Below the pieces are notes generated by a model, which had not been told where the DNA came from, made no database searches, and was given only the letters and a program-made list of their open reading frames with translations. Below, piece by piece: positions 11,961-22,400 of a DNA stretch of 64,000 nucleotides; position 1 is the first letter of the stretch, and each line of letters opens with the position of its first letter. The position numbers and the translations under genes are program-made. Source of the stretch: Antedon mediterranea (lineage: Eukaryota; Echinodermata; Crinoidea; Comatulida; Antedonidae); NCBI RefSeq assembly GCF_964355755.1, contig NC_092679.1, positions 18,342,932-18,406,931 on the forward strand, given 5' to 3'.

Positions 11961-12191
11961 TTACTTGTCGCATATATTTTTTTGTGCGACCATGTTTTCC
12001 GTCACAGTTTTTGGAAGTTCAAAGACTTTTTGAAGCATTTCAGAGATCTCTCCACAAAAGCTCATGCAGACTCCAAATGGCATCACTAAGATGTAGAGGC
12101 CAGCCACAAGAAAGCCAATAGGCCATGCAAGAAATATTAGAACAATAAACCACAGAATTGCTGATAGTATTCCACCAATTCCGTCTCCCAT
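11961..12191 (-). CDS. Small membrane protein of the clustered family, copy 6 (76 aa)
   Basis: It starts MGDGIGGILSAILW and continues with LIFLAWPIGFLVAGLYILVM, PFGVCMSFCGE, FELPKTVTENMVAQ and ends ICDK. It differs from copy 4 at only about a dozen residues. It is the most upstream copy for minus-strand transcription. A plausible 5' UTR exon with a consensus donor lies at about 13573-13750. Conservation of the open frame against copy 4, with mostly conservative changes, argues that the protein is real. Function unknown. Confidence 0.8.
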   Translation of the reverse strand: MGDGIGGILSAILWFIVLIFLAWPIGFLVAGLYILVMPFGVCMSFCGEISEMLQKVFELPKTVTENMVAQKNICDK

Positions 12192-13560
12192 CTTGAAAAA
12201 TTAGTGCAGTTAAGAGGTTAAGAGAAGAAAAGGTGCAAAGACAGACAACTCAAACTGTAGAAAAAAACGTAAAATTCAATTTTATTAAAACATTGTTGTT
12301 CAGCGTTATATTACACACTCCTTCCATTGTTTAGATAATTGATGCTATTTTATAGTTAATTGGATATGTTTTGTATGGATAAAGAGAAAAAGAACAATCT
12401 TCTTTTATATTGTAAAAAAAGACACCCATTTATTCCAATAGTTGTTGTCGTGATAGCAACAAATTGCATAAGGAATACCGCCAATCAACTGAAACCCAAT
12501 CTTCCAATATTGTTTACTATAACAATATTATTGGCTAGAATATCATTATTTCATAAATTTATAACAAAAGGTTCCTTCAACAATTAAATGTTGACAGTAT
12601 TATGTTTAATTCTATGTTACAGTAACTTAATCACCTTCCCAATATTATAATTTTAAATAATATATATTGTTATTATAAATTCAAGGATATTAGTTTTTTT
12701 AATAAGTCTGAAATTCAGAATCATATTACCAAATGTTTGACACATTAATGGATGATAGCATTTTTTTAATATCTGAAGTTCACAATTTAACATGTTAGTA
12801 TAATCATCACACCCACTTATGTTGGTACAATTTTATTGAGACAACAAGATAAGATAAAACAAACTGATACTGTGTATGTGTGGGTTTAAATAAAAGATGT
12901 TTGCTTTATAATTCTACAGTGCTAAAGTACAACACATCGCATATATATTAGTGACTGCTATTCATTTCAATAAAGTATTTCTACTGTCAGTTACTGCAGT
13001 AACTACATTTTATTTACTGCAGTAATGTAGAATTATTTTTATGAGGCAGCTAAATAAATATTTCCAGCCAGAAATAATTGCATAAACAGGTTTAAAGAGT
13101 AAACAAAATGTTGGAACTGTAATAGATTAATTGTATTGTGAATGAATAAATAAATAATAGCTAATATTTGCCTTTTCAGAATAGCAAATATTCCAAAAAG
13201 ACATTTTATAATAATATTTCTTGGTTTCACTTCCTACATTTTGTTCTAACTATACAAACTTGGGTGGTTTTATAAATTTAAAAAAAGGCAAGTTTTGATA
13301 TTGCCTTAAAATTTCAATAAAAAAAATATATAATTATCTAGAATATTGCAGAGTTAAAAATCAATAGTGATCTTTATTATTTGTAAAATTGTGTTCTTTA
13401 TCTGTTGATATACATAACTAATTGAAAGCATTGATGATTGACCGGTATTTATTAATGAACCAATTAAGTCAACTACATATTTAAAGTTTATATGCCTATC
13501 TATCAGTAAGGTTCAATGCTTTCATTATTTTATTAGAGCTCTAATAATATAAATTTAATA
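12192..13560. other. Intergenic / putative 5' UTR intron
   Basis: AT-rich DNA upstream of small membrane protein 6. No coding region is supported; it may be the 5' UTR intron of that gene. Confidence 0.4.
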
Positions 13561-13572
13561 GTGTGTACTTAC

Positions 13573-13750
13573 CGTTTAATGATATTGAAAAAGAATGGTT
13601 TGTCAAAAGCAGTAAATTGTATAGGCACACAGTAAACCGAACACTATGCTCTGTGCGTGTACACACACTCTCGTCAGCGTTATCAGTTGTATCCAAGTGT
13701 TTAAAGCGGCTTGCAGCTGTCTCGGTAACCTTCGCGCCAGCCGATATCAA
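13573..13750 (-). other. Putative noncoding first exon of small membrane protein 6
   Basis: On the minus strand the sequence reads CATTAAACG|GTAAGTACA, a strong donor, at the edge of a relatively GC-rich block. The nearest minus-strand acceptor and coding exon downstream is copy 6. The upstream limit is approximate. The join is an inference. Confidence 0.3.
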
Positions 13751-14363
13751 AAATACTATTTACTATTGGTCTCCATGCCAACCAAATTGTTTGTATCTAA
13801 CGTAAGATCCTGTGCAGTTGATTGGCTGTCAACGATATCTCAAGTTTCTATTGATCTTAGTTCACTAATTGTAAGTTTATAAATGTATCCATTTAAAAGG
13901 AGGTCAGATATTGATTATTTGATTGGGAAATGGGTCACATTATTTTTTTGGAACAGTTTGATCCCTTTTCCCTCCCACCTCAAATACTGGCACGTACAAA
14001 GATGCACTCTTACAATATTTTACACTCATTTTTATACAAATATGAAATGCATGGTGGTAATTATTTTGCATTGACATTCATTTGATAATACAAATAATGA
14101 AAATTATTATTATTTTGTTGTTGTTGATGGTAGGGAGGATTCAAATTCAAATATTCTTTATTCATCATCAATCATGAAAATATACAACAATATATGAGAA
14201 CATAAAATAAAGATGAAAAGGAAACACATAAAAACTCAAAAGAGCTTGATTAATTGTGTCCCTAACTAGCCTAAAAACTAAAACATAAATAATAAAAAAA
14301 GCTGTTATCGGCTATAGTTTTATTTATGTATGACATCTATAAATTTAATTTATAGATGTTGTG

Positions 14364-14490
14364 TGTTGCCCGAAAGCTCTGCTAATTATACTGGCTGTTT
14401 TAGATTCTTTTATTTTGTATCTCCATTGAAATCCAGCCACTGATACCCACAGCACTGTCATTATTTTCAGTAATTTGCCTTTGGATTTAT
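14364..14490 (+). repeat. Dispersed repeat D, copy 1
   Basis: It shares GTTGCCCGAAAGCTCTGCTA, then ATCCAGCCACTGATACCCAC and CAGTAATTTGCCTTTGGAT, with copies at 46.8 kb (reverse) and 62.0 kb. Probably a SINE or a non-autonomous retroelement end. Confidence 0.7.
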
Positions 14491-17400
14491 AAATATCATT
14501 TATTTAACAAAATATGTGCTGAAAAAAATTAATGAGGGCAGCCTGCAATATGAATAAAATTTAAATTTATTTAAATTTAAGTAAATTTAGACCAGCTGTC
14601 ATTTATAATTATAATAAGGTTTTCTCATCATACATAATAAGGGCATTCTTAGCAGGTTGAGTATCACACAGCTCAATGTAAATTCCTTTTAAGTGTCCTC
14701 ATACACTATTTATCCATATGGAACATTACAATTACTAAAATTTAAAATCATATTGCAATTTTTATAATGGATCTGTATCAAGCTCTCTGATTGGTTGATT
14801 CTTATGAATCAGATTATTAATAATTTATGCAGTGTACAAAGTGCTGGTGCATTTTCTTGTCAATATTTACACATTTTGTGTGTAAAGTATTTGATTTTTG
14901 TGTAATATTGGAAAATTAAAATTGCACAAAAATGAATATGTTTCGAAAAACTGGTTATGATTATATATAAATATACATACACTGTATAAGAATTGGTATC
15001 AATTATTTGTCACCTTCCCTTCATTAAAGGTTAAAATGTTTTTGTTTTTTTAAAGTTAGCTATTATTATATTATCATAGTAAAATAGCATTCATATATCC
15101 ATAAAACGTGTGAATCATAAGACGACAAACAACAAATTTGATGTAAAAAAAAAGTGTGTAGTTTCCCTGGATAGTTTCTGTTTTCTTTCCTGGTGGCCAG
15201 ACTGTGAGTGACGGTGGGTTTGACCATTCGGTGACCTATTTATGAAAAAGTCATCTCAGCCTATTTATAAAGCTTCCAGTTGCGTTTTTGTTTATTGAAT
15301 TTAAAACACACACCATAGTGGTTTCTTCGCGGTAAAATTTACGATAATTACATCGTTACACCGCCCGACTACCAAATATGGAAACGAACGCGGAGGTTTA
15401 AACTAAATACTATCCTGCCTCCGCTTGTCATGCTACAGTATTTCGTAGCCGAGAAGATACATCATTAAGAACATGACCGTAAACCCTGCTTTTAAATTAT
15501 AAAACGTATTACTAGGCTTAAAAATATGTTAACAATTGTTGTATAAGTTTCAGTACTTACCTAGTTCTTTCACTTCGCAAGAAAGTTATTATCGATCGAT
15601 TGAAAGAGCAGCTAATAATAAATGCTTGCTTCGCTTTGTAATCGGGGCGTTTTCAAACTTATTCCCCTGTGGAAGTCGTCTGCACTGTGTAGCCTTGATT
15701 GCATCCATACGTTATGAGGAAGCAATAAACAGTTTAATTTATGGATGTAGAATGTAGATAACTGAGTCACATGTCACTTTCAAGGTGGGATAGAAGGCCA
15801 GGAAGGACAATGATAATGGATGGAAGATAGATTGATGGAACGATTCTCCGACGACGGGATTATAGAGAAATATTAGATGATTGGTTGAAAAACAACAAAG
15901 GTTGGAAGCAGTGATAAATGGCTATAGAAAGTTAAAGGATTTTAAATCATAGAATGATATGTGGAAAATTGACGGAAAAATGAAGGTTGGAAGGAATATA
16001 TAGCAGTGAAATGTTGAAGAGATGGTTGAACAATGACGAATATTATAGGGGATGAAAAGTTACGATATATGACTATATTCGGCCTGAGGGATAGATCAAG
16101 CATAGATTTAAAAAAAACCAGTTTGAATAAGATCGAATGACCAATGGTTATGAATTTATGGGTGAGGAAAGAAATGTTAAGATGAATTGTTAATGAATGG
16201 ATAGATGGGTGAAAACAAATCAAAAAGGTCGGAGTCGATGATAAGTCATTTATGTATGTACATTTGTAATTTTTTTGTTAATAAATATTAACTTTGTATT
16301 TCTCTTTGCTGTTCCCGCTACATTTTTTAAGGGTTTGATGTTTTTATTTCTGGCTACATTTGAGTGGTCCAGGTCTTGTATGATACAATGATCTTTCCAT
16401 CGAGCTTTTACTATCGCGGAGGCCGCGCCCTATGATTGGTCAAAAGTTTTGTCCAATCAAAGTACCATGTGTAGGCATACTATGTAAATAAATTAGAAAA
16501 GAGGTGACGTAGGATAATATGGTTTGCGTAGGATATTATTGAGTGGTGGTAGCATGTTTACCTTTCGATATATTCTTTTATAAACTATAATTTTCTTCTG
16601 TTTTTCCCTCTCTTCTGCTGTCTATTATAGGCCTAGCATTTGTTCCTATACACTCTCAAAGAGCGCCGACGTTTTTCCAAAGCTCATCCTTTCTCTTTGC
16701 TTAATTTTTTGTTATCTATTGATGTTTTTTTTTTACTCTGAGACTCTTCAGGTTTCATTGACCGTTATCCTGTATATGTTCAGTGTATTCGCTCGGCGTA
16801 TTGTCTATGTTTCTGTAATAGGCCTACTGTTATTATACAATTGTAGACCTGATTATTATAAAAATTACTATCAATTCTATTTAATTTCTTCGTTGATAGG
16901 CCTAATAATGTATTTCTGTTAATACTTTGATTTTTGGTTGAACTTAACCGTTTATTTTTTATCATCGTTGTTTTTCTATGGAATTTGATTATAATCTTCA
17001 TTTTTCATGTTTTTGGGGACAATACATCTTTAAAAGTTGTTCGACCATAATTTAGCAAAGGCCTGCCTTACACCATTGGTGATGATTATGATATAAATAA
17101 AGTTAATTTCTCCAAAGATATAAATAAATAATAAAAATAAATCAAGAAATAAACGAATTTGATTTTCTTTTCAAATCTATTCCTCAAATCCAAATAAAAA
17201 GTGATGTTAAAGTGCGCCCTCTATATTTATATATCGCCTATTAATTTATTCTCGCCTCTTTTAGTAGTATTTTAATTTTGTTTTTACTCTCCTTCAGAAC
17301 ACACGAACAACACATAAAAAGCTATACTTCACTCATCACTTTTATTTTGTTATCAAATGTTAAAAGGAATTATCACTTAATTTCTCTAACAAAAAAAAAT

Positions 17401-17659
17401 CATCAGAGTTTCTTGTATAATACCATGGAGTATCTCTATGATAATATTATAACTATATATAATTTTTATATTTAATATTTAATATACAGTATACCATTAT
17501 TTATGTTTGTATTATACTTTATACATAATTGTAGCATGGTATTATCAATAAATGTGCTCCACCCACAAAAACTGATATTATAACTTGGTCCCGAACGTGT
17601 TTTCTTAGATGTACACATTATTCATAGTAGACCATGATTTTTAAAGGGTGTTCCTGTCT

Positions 17660-17715
17660 ATGGGGCGCCATAAGCAGCAAAAGTATAATATACTTTTGCT
17701 GCTTATGGCTCCCCA
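17660..17715. repeat. Near-perfect 28-bp-arm hairpin
   Basis: The left arm (ATGGGG...AAGTATA) is mirrored by the right arm (TATACTTTTGC...CCCCAT) with one mismatch and a one-base loop. Weaker pairing (CCTGTC / GACAGG-like) extends outward. It could be a MITE core or a hairpin RNA source; no gene is nearby. Confidence 0.9.
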
Positions 17716-18159
17716 TACCTGTCCCCCTTTTTCCATTTGAATCCAAGGAAGCATTGTTTCAGTCAGTAGCACAATGTTTAATTTAATACATAAACTGAAA
17801 CAGTCACATGATTGAACCATTACCCTTGAGTAGAGTAAGCATGTAGGTAATTCAACATGCTACAGTGCCACAAAATGTTGTTCTAGTCACTCTTCTATTG
17901 CACTTTATGATCTCATCATATTTATCATGGTTTTCCCCTCGCTCAAAATTAAATCAATTCCGTTGCATCATAATTTGAAATTTACCTGTAAATAAAGAAA
18001 TATGATGAGTACAACTACTAATTCCCCTATATGAACAACTTTGTGCACTGTATCTCATCTGCTACGGCCCTACAATCCTATAGGTCATGGGACAACTAGA
18101 ATAAGTTATTACCGTATTATTTATTCTATAGGCATATATAAATTATGACAGTTACAAAG

Positions 18160-19318
18160 TCATGAAAACAAGGTATATTTACAAGATGGCATGAGAATAA
18201 CTTCTGATGTAACAACACAATTGATTCCTAGGTTAGACAAAGCACCTCGCAGCAGGCCACAGGAAAATGCTAAGTACTGAAAACAATATACAGGTATTAC
18301 ATATTTATATAAAGTTATTTGCACATATCAAGTTATTAATAATTGCACAGTTTTATGGATATATTGCATAGGTCATTAAATTTATGTAGGTATGCCTCAG
18401 TAGTAAAATAGTAGAGCTGTAGCTCGGTGGTTAACATGCTTGCTTTCAAAATCCAAGGTCCAATCCTGACCTAATGTCAGTTGTACCTACTCCACTACTC
18501 CCTACAGGTCAAATAAGAATTAGTCGTGATAGTCTATACATCTTGTAAAAGGTGTTGAAATAAAAACTTTTAAAAAGCATTATTTATAGGAAAAACTACT
18601 TACTCTGGGTGCCATTTCCAAGTACTGCTTTCCACCAGACATTTGTGTTAGTACCTTAAATTTATTGTCTTGTAAAACATACACACCCTGTAAAATAAAT
18701 ATTGCAACAGAGTAAAACAAAGAGTTTCTGATATAGTGCTGTTTAAACTTGAACTAATGTCAATGATGAATGAAGGAGTGACACTACCTGATGATTAGTC
18801 CTCAAATTATCAACTTGTTTCTTGAAAATACTTGACCAAAAATCTTTGCAGATGAATTTCATAACTTCTAGTTCATCCTTGAATCGTGGCGACTCTTTCA
18901 GCACTCTCTCAATTAAACCCTGACCTACTCGATACCCCATTGCCTCCAATTTCGTAATGCAAGAATCCTGTTGAGTTAACACATATTTTATTAAGTAATG
19001 AATGAAGTTTAATTTTAATTTGTTTCATCAGTGGAAGCATAAAATTATGCCAGTATATTGTATTAGGAGGAAGTAGGCCTAGCTAGGTAGGCTCAATCCG
19101 GCTCTACACTACTGTACTAGGCCTAGGTAGGCCTACCCTACCCTCTCTCTCGCTCGGCTAGCCGGCGCCCCGGCTAGCCTAGGCCTGCTTGCGTGGGACT
19201 AGGCCTAGCTAGCTAGGCCCTAGCCCATCTTACTTACAATATCATCTTTCTTTTTAGCTGTTCGAAAGATTTGTGCAACCATTTCTATATGAAATAAATC
19301 TAGAAGAGTATCGTCCAT
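18160..19318 (-). CDS. TRAPPC6B: Trafficking protein particle complex subunit 6B
   Basis: Four minus-strand exons: 19238-19318, 18788-18967, 18604-18687 and 18160-18276. All junctions are GT-AG and phase 0, giving 153 residues (about 158 in vertebrates). The protein starts MDDTLLDLFHIEM. Family blocks include CITKLEAMGYRVGQGLIERV, KFICKDFWSSIFKKQVDNLR with TNHQ, GVYVLQDNKF, the MSGGKQYLEMAP segment, and YLAFSCGLLRGALSNLG. It is a Bet3-fold subunit of TRAPP complexes, the Rab1/Rab11 exchange factors that tether vesicles at the Golgi. The extreme C-terminus (SCKYTLFS) differs from the usual ending but closes on a stop. It shares a short divergent promoter with pinin. The identity is firm. Confidence 0.93.
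18410..18560 (+). repeat. Probable tRNA-derived SINE
   Basis: GAGCTGTAGCTCGGTGGTTA resembles a pol III A box and GGTCCAATCC a B box, about 40 bp apart. A tail with TACTCCACTACTCC follows that recurs in a similar unit at 61.6-61.85 kb. It overlaps the last intron of TRAPPC6B. Confidence 0.5.
19060..19235. repeat. AGGCCTAG-rich palindromic tract
   Basis: A dense cluster of AGGCCTA, GCTAGC and CTAGGCC words inside the first intron of TRAPPC6B. Similar tracts occur at about 21840-21910 and 58850-59060. Low-complexity; no coding content. Confidence 0.7.
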
Positions 19319-19465
19319 TTTGCTGATTAATTAATTATTTTAGACACAAAACATGGAAGTCACAACAAAAAACGGAGATATAAATTTAACTAAAATTCTG
19401 ACAACCGCCCTCATGCGATTAATTGGGTCGCGTGGGCTTTTTTTATCGAGTCCTGCAAAAAAAAT
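19319..19465. promoter_or_regulatory. Bidirectional promoter of TRAPPC6B and PNN
   Basis: 147 bp separate the two start codons, and the genes are transcribed away from each other, so both promoters and 5' UTRs must lie here. No clear TATA box is placed for either direction. Confidence 0.75.
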
Positions 19466-22400
19466 ATGGCGACTCACGATAGTGGTGATGATGTTGCGGC
19501 TATTGATATTTTAAATGAGAAACTCCAAAGAGCTAAAGAAAGTCTGCATACGGTGGACGAGAACATACGTAAATTCACTGGTAAAGAATTTGGAGAGAAA
19601 CGGTAATTTTATTTGACTTTTGCCTGCCTAAAACATGATACATACAGAGGCCTCTTGTTTAGAATAGGAGGCCTAGCCTAGGCCGTTGGCGTTAGTTAGG
19701 ACTATTTTTATAAGCCTTCTCCGGCTTTCTCGCTGGACAGGAACGGTTGATGTAACGCGTGGTATGTCACCTGGGCTAGGCCTAGTTCCTAATAAAAAAT
19801 AAAAAAATGCTCATAATAAATAATGTATTTTCGTTTATCAGTCGGTAATAAAAAATAATTTGGATGCATTTTAAATGCAGCAGTATAATTAAATAAACAT
19901 TAAATAAAATGAAATTTTACCTATTTATTTAAAAAAAAAATTTTAGGTCGACGGATCAACGAAAAGTAGCAGTGGGTATTGGAAGAGGGCCTGCTGGTCC
20001 AAGAAACAGAGGTGCAAGAACTGGATCTATGGGGACAAGGTCGTTATTTTTTATTTATTTCAAATTGAATAAATATAAATTAGAAAAAATATGTATTATT
20101 AATAAGCATTGAAATTAATTATAATAATAATTATTTTTTCTTTATAGCCGACTTGCTCTGAGTGCATTTGAACGACTTGGAGCTCCCCTTGCTAAAAGAC
20201 CAAACAGAGGCAGTGCTTTTAGCAGGTAAGTAGCGTATTACAAGTACAAAAACAGTAATTTGTCTCAATACTGTACATTGCTATAATAATTATAGTGGAC
20301 AAAGGGCCCGTTCGGACGGGACTGAAACTACCGTGTACTTCCAACTGTGAGGTCGCGTGTGGCAATTAACTTACGCCTCTGGCTATAAAAAATTAGAAAA
20401 CCATCTGGACGAAAAATCCACCAACTTTACTGGTTATTTCAATCCCATTCCAATTACACGCTGCCTCGGGGTATAATTAATCAAGCGTTAATGGGATCAT
20501 GTCAAATCGCGACCTCAAATAAGCTTTCTGATTGTTTAACAATTATTGTTTAAAATGTTCTTTTTCGTTAACGCGAATGTATATCTATTGTTTTGTAAAA
20601 TTATATATAAATAATCAACTCGTTGGTTTTTTTCCGGTGACCTGAACTTGCGAATCGGTGGCTTATAATGTACATGTAACGGCAGGGAGTTCTGTATTGT
20701 GGTAGCCTGGTGTCTGTGAATTACCACATCAACCGTTCGGCTCGCACGATAAGAGGGGTACAGTGCGTGTTAAATGGAATTTTTACAACAATAGTTCGGC
20801 TCGCACGATGAATACACGTGGTGATTTTTACAAGAGGGGTACAGTGCGTGTACATTAAATGGAATTTTCACAACAATAGTTCGGCTCGCACGATAAATAC
20901 ACGTGGTGATTTTTACAAGAGGGGTACAGTGCGTGTACATTAAATGGAATTTCCACAACAATAGTTCGGCTCGCACGATAAATACACGTGGTCAACAAAC
21001 AACATACGTAATAGCAGGATTTTCGATCATTATTTATTTAAAAAGTAAATTGTATTCGATGTATTATAAATATATAGGTCTGGTTGTCGATTGAAAAATA
21101 ATAATTGAACGATTCGCGCGAGAAACGACATGCAATATCCAGTTGAATTTGTCAACACGCCATGTCAATTGATATGGGTCGACGCACAGAGGGCGCTTTT
21201 TGACCTAAGAATTCCGATCTTAATTGGTTTCGTGTCAGCTTACCGGTACTTTGTTTATTCGTACGAACGTCGTATGGGTTTTACCCCAAGGGTAAAAACC
21301 AAATAAACGTGTATTTCAATCGCCGTACGAACACGGTCCTAGATTATTTTTAAGAATACAGACATGCCTTGATTTTTCTATAAATTTCTATTCTACTGGT
21401 TTTTTATTGCAGGTTAGGCAATCGTGTGGATGCAGGCGGACCCAGAATGGGAGTTGGACGAAGACGCAGAGAAGAGGATGAAGATTTTGAAGAAGAACTT
21501 CCACACAAGGTATATACATTAGCTTGCTTTCAATCATTGTATCGCTTCTCTTACTAGTACAGTAGAACCTGTGTTTTACGTACCCTGATTTTACGTTCCC
21601 TCGATTTTACGTACGCTTAAAATAACCGATGACGTCATCATTTTCTTACATAGGGGGCGCAATTTAACAACAACAAAGCACACAAAGCCACAATCATGGC
21701 TGTGTGAGGAATTCTGCTGTGTGTGGGGGACAAGCTACGCACATGCATTCCCCTAAAGCAGCGACTGTTTTTATTGATAGAAAACAATTATATTTTACAC
21801 TTTATTTAAACATCGCACAGCCTGTATATACTGTACTTTTCTAGTTAGGCCTCACATCTTGCTAGGCCTGCTAGCCTAGCCTGAATAGCCTAGCTAAGCT
21901 AGTGACGCATACTGTACACAGTACAGAAGTAGGCAAATACGGCTAGCTACGATCTCTACGTATTTGGGGTCAATTTAAGGTCAACCTTGATTTTAGGAAT
22001 CCCTTTTTTTACGTACGCCTTTCGGTCCCGTACCGTACGTAAAATGGAGGTTCTACTGTATATGGTTCCTATGCTTTAACACTCAAAATTCACCTTTGCA
22101 AACTATCCATTTTTAAATTGCAAGTTTAAAATGTCAAAACTAGCCAATGTTTGTTAGTAAGTTATTTTTCATTCTTCACAAATAATACTTTTCTATATTT
22201 CTTATTTTTTGTAGCCTGCATTATCGTCCTCTGTTGTAGCGCCTTCTTCTATTACTCGTACCCGAAAAGACTCGATTGAAGAGCAGAGCCAGGACTCAAA
22301 AGGAACTGCAAGGTATTATTAATTATTTGAACTGTATTTAACAAGTTTGTTATTATTTGTCTAGAACAGAACAACTACAAGAGAACCCATTATAAAGGAG

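Larger units (their letters stand above)
13880..18159. other. Intergenic, AT-rich
   Basis: No coding gene is supported. It contains a repeat D copy (about 14364-14490), LINE-tail-like sequence near 14138-14240 (ATTCTTTATTCATCATC), a possible minus-strand 5' UTR exon with donor AACTAG|GTAAGTACT at 15561, and a long hairpin at 17660-17715. The remaining short open frames look random. Confidence 0.5.
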
